A DNA stretch of 64,000 nt from Synchiropus splendidus. Its lineage: Eukaryota > Chordata > Actinopteri > Syngnathiformes > Callionymidae. Positions 1 to 11,073 of the stretch are shown here, one piece after another. Position 1 is the first letter of the stretch, and the number at the start of each line of letters is the position of its first letter. Location of the stretch: the NCBI RefSeq assembly GCF_027744825.2, contig NC_071336.1, forward strand, positions 14,845,501-14,909,500, written 5' to 3'. A model generated the notes under the pieces. That model ran no database searches, was not told where the DNA came from, and worked only from the letters and a program-made list of their open reading frames with translations. A program made the position numbers and the translations under genes.

Positions 1-119
1 TGACAAAGACGCAGCTGGTGTTAAAAGGCTTACTAGGGTGAGACACCAGGCTTTTTAGTTTCACTCCACCTTCCAAAGCTCTTACTCGTCACTCAACATC
101 AACTCCGCCCTATCAGGTG

Positions 120-330
120 CGGTCAGCCAATGAGAGAGCAGGGTCACCAAGGTTATTCAGGCAGCACCAGGTGCTAGCCCGCAATCCGATCTTCGTCTGT
201 TCCCTCACCTAGGACCAGTTTGACATGGGAAACCCTACCTGGGGAACCAAGACCCCGACAACGTTGCCCCTAGGATCGTTGGGAGTCTCAAACCCCTCCA
301 CCACGGTAAGGTGTCGGTTGCAGGAGGAGA
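120..330. repeat. Probable interspersed retroelement-derived repeat
   Basis: This segment has the look of a dispersed fish repeat that I recognise only by its wording: a stretch reading CCTAGGACCAGTTTGACATG is followed by CCCTAGGATCGTTGG and CCCCTCCACCACGGTAAGG. Similar strings recur near LINE fragments in other fish genomes, but I cannot name the family. There is no open frame of useful length. Bases 330-560 hold nothing I can assign. Confidence 0.35.
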
Positions 331-559
331 AAAAATATATGGGGGGTTTGGGGTTGGCGGATGCATGGGATGGCTTGTAATGCGTCATAATGAGTAAATA
401 TCAGTGGTTTTAGATAGATAAACGTACTTTATCCTGAAGTAAACCCAGTCAAATTTAATTGCCTTTTTATAAGTGTAATAATAACGCATGTTTCATGGAG
501 GTCAATAATAAACTGCTGCTAGTGGCTCACGGTAAGTGATCTAATCTCCAAAACATATT

Positions 560-735
560 GAGGGGCTGATGAGGCTTCATGAAACAGTGTCCTCATTTTC
601 AGAGCTCAGTAGATGGCACTCTCATTTAAAATCACCATGCGAGGTTTCACTTAACTTATTGTTCACATCCAGAGATTTTAAAGAATAGAGTGTCATCTAG
701 TGGGCTCTGAAAATGATGACACTATTTCTCTACCA
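560..735. mobile_element. Foldback-like MITE fragment, copy 1
   Basis: Two arms, about 588-623 and 688-722, are imperfect inverted repeats of each other: TCATTTTCAGAGCTCAGTAG on the left pairs with the complement of CTAGTGGGCTCTGAAAATGA on the right. Related sequence recurs at 7668-7725 (opposite orientation) and at 45208-45262, so this is a dispersed non-autonomous element. It shares the motif TTTCATGAAACAGTG with those copies. No coding capacity is visible and the family is not identified. Confidence 0.6.
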
Positions 736-914
736 TAACACTGCAAACTAGAGACCAATAAGATTGACAAAGGAAGTGGGAAAAATGTGCAAGTGCGCTA
801 CGATTGTGCATTTGTTCTGCATTTCTTCTGCATCATAGCATCCACCCTGTCATGCCAATGCTGAAAGACAAAGATGGATTCGGATCAAATGGGATCAGTC
901 CAACTCTTGTCATC

Positions 915-1265
915 TTCAGAATCAGAATCAGAATCAGAATCAAATTTATTGCCATGGTCAGTGGGGAGCCCACTGACTAGGAAAGTGCCTTGGAATAAAG
1001 TGCAACAAAAAACAAATAAAATAAAATAAATAAAATAACATTACAACAAGGCTGTTCATGAATTTAACAGTCTGACGGCCGAGGGAAAGAAGCTGTTCCT
1101 GTGACGGGAGGTTCTGGTCTGGATGGACCGTAGCCTCCTGCCAGAGGGAAGAGGAACAAACAGTCTATGTCCAGGGTGAGAAGGGTCGGCTCTGATCCGA
1201 CCTGCACGTCTCTGGGTCCTAGAGGCATACAGGTCATGAAGAGGTGGCAGGCTGCAACCGATCAC
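915..1265 (-). mobile_element. 5'-truncated non-LTR retrotransposon (L2-like) 3' end
   Basis: On the minus strand bases 1265-1056 read as the extreme C-terminus of an L2/CR1-type LINE protein: a PPLHDLYASR segment, then DPSHPGHRLF, LPSGRRLRSI and a closing SFFPSAVRLLNS. This closing block is characteristic of the end of fish L2-clade ORF2. It is followed at 915-945 by a short tandem tail (GATTCT units on the minus strand), as expected for a LINE 3' terminus. Everything upstream in the element is missing, the usual result of truncated target-primed reverse transcription. It lies directly against the end of the NACHT exon of the neighbouring NLR gene. Confidence 0.75.
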
Positions 1266-1279
1266 CTTCTTGTTCCTCT

Positions 1280-4200
1280 TTATCCATCAAGTGGTGGTAT
1301 ATGATCGCTACCTTTGGGATCTCGCATCTCCACCAAGCACTTGGACAGGATGATGCAGTTGCGTGGAGAGACGTTTCCTTGGATGGCTTTCAGATGCGTC
1401 TGCATTTTCATTACAAGGCTTGTGCTCGGCTCAGGTGACCCAATCAGATCTTTAAGGATCCTGTAGTTCGACTCAACCAGGAGGCCCAGGAGAAACTGCA
1501 AGAAAAAGTTGAACTGGGTATTTCCCTTCTCTAACACTTTCTCAACTGTCAACTTCAGAAGATCAAGATGTGTGTACTCTTGATTCTCGTGGCCAAGGAA
1601 GTCCCCAAGTTCTGCTGTGTGCCTGCTCATGAAGCAGTGAAAGACGTACAAGGCAGCCAAGAACTCCTGAATGATCACGTGAACAAAGAAGAAGACTGTT
1701 CTTTGGCAGAAGACATCCTTCCCTCTCAGAATTCCACTGCAAAATCCAGAGAAGATTATTGCCTCACTGAGGTCAATGCCACACTGGTCCAGGTCGATCT
1801 CATCAAAGATGAGCTTGTTCTTCTCCAACTGAACAAATGCAAGCTTGCAAAGTCTATGCAGGAAGTCTCTGTGCGTTTCAGGTGAGTTCCTTCGGTGCCT
1901 CCCCCATCCATATTTCCTCCATCTGAGCTTCGTCTGAGCAAGCAAGAAATGTGCCATCATTTCTGTGAGAGTGTGAGGACTTTCAGGATCATAGCATCCT
2001 CCAGAGTTCTGCTCAAAGAGTAAAGCAGAAATGTAACTGAAGAGTGGAATCTGGCACATGGCGCTGAAGGCCGCTGAAGATTGAACGTGTGAGATCATTT
2101 CTTCTGCAGAGTCTGGGTCAGAGGAGAACCTTCTCCTGAAGTATTCCTCTTTTTGAGAGTCGCTAAATCCTGTGATTTCTGTCACCACGTCCACATATTT
2201 TGAAGGGATTCGATTAGAAACCACTGAACGAGTAGTTATCCAGAGTTGAGCGTCAGGAAGGAGAGAACCTTTTATGAGGTTGACGACAAGATTACTCAAA
2301 GATGACGCCTTGCTCACAGATGTAATGTTGGCGGCGCCCTCAAAGTCCAGCAGAAATCTGCTTTCATCCAAGCCGTCCAAGATCACAATGATCTTGGCTC
2401 TGTTCAGGTCATCTGGTTCTGTTACGCCCCGCAGAGCAGGGTGAAAGTCCGTCACCAGCTTGTGCAAGCTTCTCTGGCCCTTTATCAAGTTCAGCTCTCT
2501 GAATGCAAAGCTGAAAACAAAATTGATGTCTGTGTTTGTTTTGCCTTCCACCCAGTTGAGAATGAATTTCTGCAGGGAAAAGGTCTTCCCGATTCCAGCA
2601 ACGCCTTCAGTGACAACGGTTCTATTGGGCTTTTCTCTGCCAGGCTGTCGTTTCAGGATGTGGTCAAGACTGGCCAGGAACTTGTTGGTTTGGGACTTGT
2701 TCTCCTCCCAAAGGGCTCTATTTAATCTCACCACGTGTTTTTCAGGCATCTCTGGACCGTCACCTGTCATTATCACGTCAGTGTAACTGTGTTTTACATC
2801 ATTTTCTGGATCATACACGTCTCCCCAGCTGTAGAATTTCTCTCTGAATGAGGACTTCAAATGCTCCTCTGCTGAAACTGCAAAGAACAGATTTATTGAT
2901 TAGATTAGATAGCTGTTATTAGTCCCATAGTTGACAAACCGTGTCACAGCGACCAATGTCAACAAACGCACAAACTAAAAAAACATTAGAAACACACAAC
3001 AAACATCAAAGGCACGAAATTATCAGCATACATAAAAAACACAAGTAGAGATAAGTACATGATAATACAGTTATAATTTGTATCTGTGTATTATGAGTTG
3101 TAGATTGCTTTTCTTCCCACTATGGAGACATTTTTCTTTGATCAGAACTATTAAAATGGTCAAGCTGACATTTTGCAGTCTCAGATGATAAACACCAATT
3201 TAAACTTTTAACACAGGGGAAATACAACAAAATTTACTCATAAAACTAAATAAAAAGAATAAAAAACTAACATTTAAAAAGGTGTATGAAATGTAAATTG
3301 TTTGAATGTGACTCATTAATGCAACCTCTTTTGTGAAGGACAGAAAAAAACACTTTGTAGAAACTGCAAATTCGTCATTACCCATCTGAGGTTCATCTTC
3401 TTTTTCATATCCGACGAGCCGCGGAGATTGAGGACGGTCGTCTACATAATCATTCAAATCTTCAGAAAAATTCCTGCAGACAAGATTTTTTTTTTCATTT
3501 TCTAATCTTCTTAGTGGTTGCTAATAAGCAGGGCTACTCAAATTTAAGTCACTGACTAACCCAAAGTAGAACTGTCGGGTCCTCCATTAAAACTAGCAAC
3601 ACTGAACACGTGGTCGTTCAAATGTGACATCACGTTCATCCTTATTCACAGCGTCATGTATGAACCGAGGTGTTCACTATGTAAGTGATGAAGGCATGTG
3701 CAATAAATTGCTGCTCTCTGAGCGTGGGATAGGTTATTCGCTTACTTATTTTTTATGTATTAATTATTAAGTGATGCTTCAATTTAATAGTTTAAAAGCA
3801 ATTTTACACTTTTCCATCAACAAAAAATGAACCTTGTGAATAAATCACTCGGGAAAATGTGTGTGAAAATATGTGTAAAATGTGTCTCACCCAATAATAC
3901 AGTATCATCAGCAACATCAGCCTGTAATTAATATTTATTACATACTCAATTGTCTTTTGTTAAGCCAAATGTTATTTTGCTCAGGAATGGTTAAAGTTAA
4001 TACTTCTTAGGATTAACTAGTACTAATGTACAGTTCTACCACTATTTCTTATGTATTGTTACCTTTTAAACCCTCTGTTTTTGAAGTTCATAGGCACAAA
4101 CATGGAGGCGTCACTCTTCAAAGAATGACAGCTGGGAGCTCCAGACTCCTTGTTCTTCTGTGAACTGAGAGATGGAAATGCATTTTTACTATGTGTATTA

Positions 4201-4407
4201 GTATATAAAATACATAGTTGTATTCAAGTAAAAATTGAACTTGTGTTTCGTATCGCATACACACACTTGTTTTCAACATGAGTTCACTATGCTTTTATGT
4301 TTTGCTGTTACCTTTCAAAGTCCTTGCTTTTAAAGTTCATAGGCACAAACATGGAGGCCTCACTCTTCAGAGAATGACAGCTGGGCAAACCTGACTTGTC
4401 CTGTGAA
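1280..4407 (-). CDS. Fish-type NLR (NLRC3-like) immune receptor, FISNA-NACHT, 3' truncated
   Basis: Four minus-strand coding exons can be joined: 4407-4312, 4164-4063, 3473-3382 and 2877-1280, with phases that agree. The first two encode near-identical 32-34 residue units centred on PSCHSLKSDASMFVPMNF, the repeat found in the N-terminal region of the large fish NLR family. The third is an acidic linker. The fourth is one large exon carrying a FISNA-like segment and a NACHT ATPase: the Walker A motif is GVAGIGKT and Walker B is IIVILDGLDESR, followed by NACHT-associated helices ending SPRNCIILSKCLVEMRDP. Family members act as cytosolic innate sensors; the specific ligand is unknown. Downstream leucine-rich-repeat and B30.2 exons are not present: the frame ends 15 codons after a possible donor (AAAGGTAGCG, about 1326) and a LINE follows at 1265. 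The first exon with a start codon was not found. It could be a functional short NLR, but a truncated relic is more likely. Confidence 0.8.
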
Positions 4408-4409
4408 CT

Positions 4410-5550
4410 GAGATTGTTGTTTTTTATTCTTATGATGTATTATATAGCATACATATGCATGTGCATTTCCATTCAAGAAAAGATATAAAACCTGTTTAAC
4501 AAAAAACAGAAGACATTATGTCATGCGCATGGTTGAGGACATGTGCATGACACTAAAAAAGTCTGTGGACAGGCAACACTCACTCACACATCCGTAGCAC
4601 AATGAAATATTAGGCAAAGGAAAAATATGAAAGATGGATATGAAGAAATAATTTCCCAGAAGGACGCACACTTACAGTTGAGTGTAAGGCAAGCAGTCAC
4701 AGTGGGGATAATCTAGGGCAGCCATTACCTGTCGTCAGAAAAATGACCGTGATTAGAGGGAAGCCTGCGAAAGCGCGTTCTGCCAGATGACCAGCAGATG
4801 GCAGGATGGGCCCAGCCAAATAAACAAGAGCGATGAGTCGTGGGTGAAACAGATACTATCCAGGGTTTTTCTTTCACTCGACACTGGCTCAGTCACTCTT
4901 CACACCAGCCTTTTGCATACAAACGGCTTTACCCGAATTCAAATCTTCTGCTCAACATGTTGAAACGATCCGTTGCCAGGTCTGAGCAGGGTCTGGGCGT
5001 CACCTTCCCTGGCGTCACTGCAGCAGAGGAAATGCTTGAGTGTTTTCAAATGCAGCCCTTGCGAGCCCCCCACCCCTCCCTAATTGCAACTTGTTTACTG
5101 GCTCCGCTGCAAACCATAACCGTATCAAGTTCGAACATGCGCAGCCCCGCCCCGTGCACATCTGCGAAACAAAAATAGACGCTGGTGCAGAACTTGCAGA
5201 ACTCACGAACAGCAGAAAACACCCCAGAAGAGTACAGTTAAATGCATCAACACCAACAAGTCAAAAGAGGGGTAAAAACAACATCTGCCCAAACGTACAA
5301 CAAGGGGACAGCCAGGCTTAGAATGATTTAAAAAACAAGCACAATTACGATGGACTGCGTCGTATACGCCTTCACGCATGCGTATTCCTACCTGTCAACA
5401 TCTCAGTTTGGAAGTCGGTGGGGACAGACCAGCCCTCACACTCGCTCCTCGGAGCTCCCAGGACTGACAGTGTGGAAGTGCTCCGCCAGTGTATGTATCG
5501 TCTCAGTGCACCCGCCCTGGCTCTTTCTTATAAACCACGTGACTTCAACC
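4410..5550. other. Interval between NLR and DIRS element, no gene recognised
   Basis: This interval should contain the first exon of the NLR gene, on the minus strand, but I could not identify one with confidence. Short open frames at 4840-5321 on both strands overlap each other and lack family resemblance or codon bias. The right part (about 5400-5550) may be the terminal region of the DIRS-like element that follows. Confidence 0.4.
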
Positions 5551-5554
5551 GAAA

Positions 5555-7435
5555 TGAAAGTGATGGTTACTCACGTAACCCAGGTTCTATGAATATGTGC
5601 GTAGCCCTCTAACTGGCTGCCCAGCAGGCCTGTTTCCGCTGAGTTCCAAAAGGAGCAGAGCGGCGGGAGCAGGGGAGAGTTATACGTGGTGGGTGGTCGA
5701 AGATCCCTGAACAGACAAAACAGTGTGAGCCACTGAAGTGTCCGTCATGTCTCTCAGATAGTTCTGGGCAAAGGTCGAAGCAGAAGACCAAGAAGCAGCT
5801 TGACAGATGTCTTCCATAGAAGCACCTCCGAAAATCGCAGCAGATGAGGAGATGGCCCTAGTTGAATGAGCCCTGAGGCCCTCTGGGGCCACAGAGCCTT
5901 CAGCTTTGTATGCAGCAGAAATGGCCATACAAACCCACTGTGAAGTGACAGCTTTGCCTCTCAGGTTCACTCCATAGCAGACAAACAGACTATCGGTCAG
6001 ACGACAGTCCTTTGTCCTGTCCACATAGCAAGCTAGGGCCCGCACCGGCCACAACCGGTGCATCCTAGCCTCCTGGTCAGACTGATGAGGTGGGGAATAA
6101 AAGGCCCTCAGCATCAGGACTTGAGACCGATACGAAGCCGTGATGACCTTCGGTCTAAAAGCCGGGTTTGGATGAAGGGTCACAGAGGTCAAACCCTCTC
6201 CACCGCTAATAACTCCAACAGATTTATGTGCAGCGTGGGATCCGACCAGAGTCCTCCCACGCGCTCCTCTCCTAGCGCGCCAGGGATGCATCCGTGAATA
6301 CGTGCACGTATCACGGGACGCAGCCCATACGGACACCTTGGTGGAGACGACTGCTGGAGGCCCAAAAGATCAGATCCAGATGAACTTGGGCCGGAAGGAC
6401 CACCAACTTCGATCTGTCCCTGACTGGGTCGAGCCTGAGACGCGCAAACCAACGTTGAAGGCGTCTCATGTGCAAGAGACCCAGTTTGACTACCGAGTGC
6501 GTAGCCGACATGAGACCTAATAAGGTCATCACCTCGCTCACTCTCAATCTCTGGGCACTTCTCACCGCCGTCACTGCGAGGAGAAGTCTCGACAACCTCT
6601 CGTCTGACAGCCGCGCTATCATAGACTGAGAGTCGAGGAGCAACCCCAGATATTGAGTGCAAGTGCTGGGCTGCAGCGCACTCTTCTGGAGGTTGACCGC
6701 AAAGCCCAGACGTGTGATGTGCCGCAGCACCATCTCCGTGTGACGTCGCGCTTCGTTCTCCGAAGCCGCTAGAATGAGCCAGTCGTCCAGATATGTCAGG
6801 ATTCTTATGCCCACAGATCTGAGCGGCTCCAACGCAGCATCCACCACCTACAAGAGGGACCTGCATGCAATAAAAGCATTGGACGACACAAGATACTTCT
6901 TCTGTGGTTTATTTGCAGCAGAGACAGATCTTGGGCGCTTGTGAGCGGGTGTCCTACCGCGAGGTGCGGAAGACGAAGGTCCGACGGATGAGGTAGAGGG
7001 CTGGGCACCTTCGCGGCGGCAAATGGGGTCCTCACGGACAACTCTCTGGCCCGAACGTCCTCTGGAACGAGCAGACTGAGACCTTTGAGCCAGGCGGAAG
7101 TGCTTGGAGAGCTTGGCCGACGATTTCTGCGTTTCCATCAGCTCCATGAGACCCGAGACGTCGGCAAGATGGGGCTTAAGGAGCCGCTTCTCCGGCTCCT
7201 TAAGCCCCATCTTGCCGAGCCACAGGTTGCGTGCCGCCATCTGGGTGAGGCCGCACGTGCGCGCTCCATCCAGCCCCATCTTCTGACAGGCCGCCGCCGA
7301 GACCTGGATACCAAACAAGCTGATCACAGACCAACCTCTGCCAGTGTTGCAGTTCAGTGAACTAATGTGCTCGTGCTGTCTCATCCAAGCTATGGGCAGA
7401 AAATGGTTTGTGTCACTGCAACCCACGATTCATTC
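5555..7435 (-). mobile_element. Degenerate DIRS-like (tyrosine recombinase) retrotransposon
   Basis: Read on the minus strand, 7426-6848 is a gag-like frame rich in Arg/Ser/Pro. 6847-6311 is the C-terminal half of a reverse transcriptase beginning just before the catalytic YLDDW box. An overlapping frame (6866-6189) carries the RNase H-like end with HINLLELLAV. 6336-5680 is a tyrosine recombinase with the active-site HSTR (His-x-x-Arg) and a downstream Tyr in FAQNYLRDM. RT followed by RNase H and a tyrosine recombinase instead of an integrase is diagnostic of DIRS-type elements. The first half of RT is missing because gag runs directly into the RT core, and the ORFs are out of frame with each other, so this copy is dead. 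A terminal-looking segment with TTACTCACGTAACCCAGG lies at 5566-5585. Confidence 0.82.
7161..7218. repeat. Perfect 26-bp inverted repeat, 6-base loop
   Basis: Bases 7161-7186 and 7193-7218 are exact reverse complements, separated by CTTCTC. The arm core is GGCAAGATGGGGCTTAAGG. The hairpin sits inside the gag-like frame of the DIRS remnant and stays open in that frame on the minus strand. It is too perfect to have arisen by drift in so decayed an element, so it is either recent (a template-switch duplication) or constrained. Confidence 0.92.
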
Positions 7436-7667
7436 CAGAGCTGCCTGAAGTGGATTTGATCTCACTCGGCAGAACAATGAACGGAACTACGCACCATGAT
7501 TAATGCATCTTCAGTACAGCAGAGGATGTTTGAGAACTGAACAGAGAAAGGTGTGGCGGTCAGAACACAGTCAAGGAATTTAAAATCTCAAGCAATTACT
7601 ATTTTTATTTATTTATTTATTTTTTGCAAAGTGTCAATATGTTTAATAATTCAATGATTATTGAGCG

Positions 7668-7725
7668 GCGAGAGAGCCATCTAGTGGCCTCTGCAAATGA
7701 GAACACTGTTTCATGAAACATCTAC
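7668..7725 (-). mobile_element. MITE fragment, copy 2
   Basis: Reverse complement of part of the element at 560-735: it contains CCATCTAGTGGCCTCTGC followed by GAACACTGTTTCATGAAACA. Only one arm is present. The flanks do not help to set its ends. Confidence 0.5.
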
Positions 7726-7729
7726 TTAG

Positions 7730-9079
7730 CAAAACATTTATGGAATCGATGTGGTGTTTGCCATACTGACAATGTCAGGAAACGCTGCAGAAGGCACAAC
7801 ATGTGGATCAATGGAAAGCCTAATGCAGCAACATGCATTGCTGACAGGTGACACTTTCAAAGTAGTCACTGCTTCACACCTTATAAGCAAGAATTTGTTG
7901 CTCACAACATTGGCCTCTGGAGCAGGACTTCTGAGTCATTGCAGCTCACTTAACTTGTTCATCATCTAGATCAACTACCCCACTTTACCAATAACAGCAA
8001 TTGCATTGACTGCTTTGTCCCAAAATTGTGTATTCAAATTTTAAGTAATGATGTTTCAATTTCTGTTAATTACTACTCAGGTGAACATAATCTACTCTGA
8101 CCTCAGTCACGAGGTTTGATGTTTTGTTTTGTTTTTCGACATAAGTTCAGTGAATTCAAACAACATGACTTCAAAAACACTTAAACAGTAGTTCTAAACA
8201 TCTTGAACTTTTCAGTATTAAAAAATTCCCATGAACTCTCATTTTACATTTTGGGGATTTTTTTAGCCAGTTGTACAACAGCTCAATAAATGTGTTATGT
8301 AGAACAAAACCCCAAGTGAGTTGCAATGTGTGACTAAATATTAAATCATCCAAAAAAACACATTAAACCAACTAAGTTCCACTTCTCTCTTTCACTTCAG
8401 CAAAAATGAAAGTCATTCAAGGACAGCTGCAATTATCCAGGCTGACTCATCTTTGCTGTTCAGTGGAAAACCAAAATATTGTTTGTAAATAATAAAATGC
8501 TGTGACATTTATTTATCGACAGTGGTGCCAACAGAGGAAAAATATGGGTGATGCTGGGCCACAGACTAGTTGAGCGAGTGTGTGGCATTTGCAGCACAAT
8601 TTTGATCATAATGTTCCATCCTCAGCAAGAAATTGAAGCCATGTAGATAATCGACATTGAGGTACATCGAGGAAGACCAAGCATGGGAACAAGCTTGTTT
8701 GAAAAAAAAAAAACACTAGCACCAGACAGTGGCACAATGCTGAATACTAATGTTAAATATTCACGTAAATACAATGTTTTACATGATAAGTCATCGTCTC
8801 ACTCTCAAGGCACCAGTTATGAATAGCATGTTGGTCAATATTTTGCAGATATAAACTTGTTGCCATTAATGTGGGAAACCTTTCACCCTAAACGTTTACA
8901 CCGAACGCAACTTCCGCGAGCGACACGACTGATTTACATACAAAGTCAATGGAGTTGGGGCGATTGACGGCGATCAGCGGTGACCAACGTGGCCGCGACA
9001 CTACTGGAGTGTGCGACGCTACGCGATTTGAGCTAAATACGGCGATTCCAGCTACTCAAGACGACACAGCCAGTCTGGG
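7730..9079. other. Intergenic interval, no gene recognised
   Basis: AT-rich sequence without a credible exon. The right part, about 8888-9079, is compositionally different (GC-richer) and includes GATTTACATACAAAGTCAATGG, a string that resembles the subterminal part of a dispersed fish DNA transposon. I could not find matching ends for it. Confidence 0.4.
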
Positions 9080-9320
9080 ACTGGCATCACGCTAGCCCGC
9101 GATCTACAAATACCCATCTCGCCAGCCCACTCAAAAAAAAGTATGAGCGTCTATTTGTGCCGTTACGGTAGCGACTCCGTAAGCTCCAGTAAAGTGTAGT
9201 TGTGTGTTACGGAGATGATAAATAGACGTTATGTATTTCAAGAAAGTGTCTTCAACGTTTTTTAAAACAAAAATACAGCTTAAACACTGTAATAATATGG
9301 ATATTATTAAAAAAAGACCA

Positions 9321-10117
9321 CAAGAGGTTAGTGAAATCTTTCACTGGATTCCTGTTCAGGCAGCTCTACTCTACTATCCCTGTAAGTTTGGAGTGTTTTT
9401 ACTGTAGAATTATGAAATAAATTGACTTTATGTACTGTAATAACATGTATATTATAAAAAAAATATACATAAAAAAACTACAAGAGGTTAGTGAAATCTT
9501 TCACTGGATTCCTGTTCAGGGAGCTCTACTCTACTATCTCTGTGAGTTTGAAGAGTTTTTACTGTAGTATTATGAAATAAATTGACTTTATGTACGGTAA
9601 TAGCATGTATATTATAAAAGAAATTATATAAAATAAACCAAAAGAGGTTAGTGAAATCTTTCACTGGATTCCTGTTCAGGGAGCTCTACTCTACTATGTC
9701 TGTGAGTTTGAAGAGTTTTTACTGTAGAATTCTGAAATAAATTAACTCTATGTACTGTAATAACATGTATATAATAAAAAAATTATATAAAATAAACCAA
9801 AAGAGGTTAGTGAAATCTTTCACTGGATTCATGTTCAGGGAGCTCTACTCTACTATGTCTGTGTGTTTGAAGAGTTTTTACTGTAGAATTCTGAAATAAA
9901 TTAACTCTATGTACTGTAATAACATGTATATAATAAAAAAATTATATAAAATAAACCAAAAGAGGTTAGTGAAATCTTTCACCGGATTCCTGTTTAGGGA
10001 GCTCTACTCTACTATCCCTGTGAGTTTGGAGCGTTTTAATTTGTAATTACAAAATAATTACACCTTATGTCATAATAACACGTGCATAAAAAAAGGGCTT
10101 AGTGAAATGTCACTGGA
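9321..10117 (+). repeat. Tandem array, ~160-bp unit, left arm
   Basis: Units begin with AAGAGGTTAGTGAAATCTTT at about 9322, 9482, 9642, 9801 and 9959, a 158-160 bp period. Each contains CTGTTCAGG, CTCTACTCTACTAT and a TTTTACTGTAGAATT segment. Two further degenerate units follow, near 10099 and in the spacer at 10246-10310. Units 3 to 5 are the most alike, which suggests recent local homogenisation. Confidence 0.9.
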
Positions 10118-10431
10118 GGTGCTATTCTCTACTTTCCCTGTGAGTTTCAAGAGTTTGTAAAACACATTATGTCATGTAGCAACATGCACATGAGGAGTCA
10201 TTTAAGAAAACCAGAGTCATTAAAGAAAGTCATTTAAGAAAACCACAAGAGGCAAGTCAATTTTTTTTCACTGGATTCATGTTTAGGAAGCTCTTGGTTA
10301 CTCTCCCACGGAATTTGTGTACTTTTTACTTTGCAATTCTTGCAGTGACTTTTTTTTCATTGTTTTCACCGTTGGTTCCAAAAAACGGAAAAATGACTAC
10401 TCCCAAACACAACTTACCTCTCACTTATGAA

Positions 10432-11073
10432 TCCAGTGACATTTCACTAAGCCCTTTATTTATGCACGAGTTATTATGACATAAGGTGTAATTATTTTGT
10501 AATTACAAATTAAAATGCTCCAAACTCACAGGGATAGTAGAGTAGAGCTCCCTGAACAGGAATCCAGTGAAAGATTTCACTAACCTCTTTTGGTTTATTG
10601 TATATAATTTCTTTTATAATATACATGTTATTACCGTACATAAAGTCAATTTATTTCATAATACTACAGTAAAAACTCTTCAAACTCACAGAGATAGTAG
10701 AGTAGAGCTCCCTGAACAGGAATCCAGTGAAAGATTTCACTAACCTCTTGTAGTTTTTTTTATATATTTTTTTTTTTATAATATACATGTTATTACAGTA
10801 CATAAAGTCAATTTATTTCATAATACTACAGTAAAAACTCTTCAAACTCACAGAGATAGTAGAGTAGAGCTCCCTGAACAGGAATCCAGTGAAAGATTTC
10901 ACTAACCTCTTGTAGCTTTTTTTATATATTTTTTTTTATAATATACATGTTATTACAGTACATAAAGTCAATTTATTTCATAATTCTACAGTAAAAACAC
11001 TCCAAACTTACAGGGATAGTAGAGTAGAGCTGCCTGAACAGGAATCCAGTGAAAGATTTCACTAACCTCTTGT
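10432..11073 (-). repeat. Tandem array, ~160-bp unit, right arm (inverted)
   Basis: The same unit as in the left arm, in inverted orientation. The junction CCAGTGAAAGATTTCACTAA recurs at about 10564, 10722, 10886 and 11048, giving four units. The innermost part (10432-10510) mirrors the degenerate end of the left array, so the two arrays share their inner boundary. Confidence 0.9.

Noticed and set aside
1568..1885. 105-codon plus-strand open frame
   Set aside because: Antisense shadow of the NACHT exon; no independent family resemblance.
5015..5321. Overlapping open frames on both strands near 5.1 kb
   Set aside because: Mutually overlapping, no motif, and next to the DIRS remnant; likely chance.
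9321..10117. Regularly spaced repeats as a possible CRISPR-like array
   Set aside because: Units are ~160 bp tandem repeats without unique spacers, in a eukaryotic foldback element.
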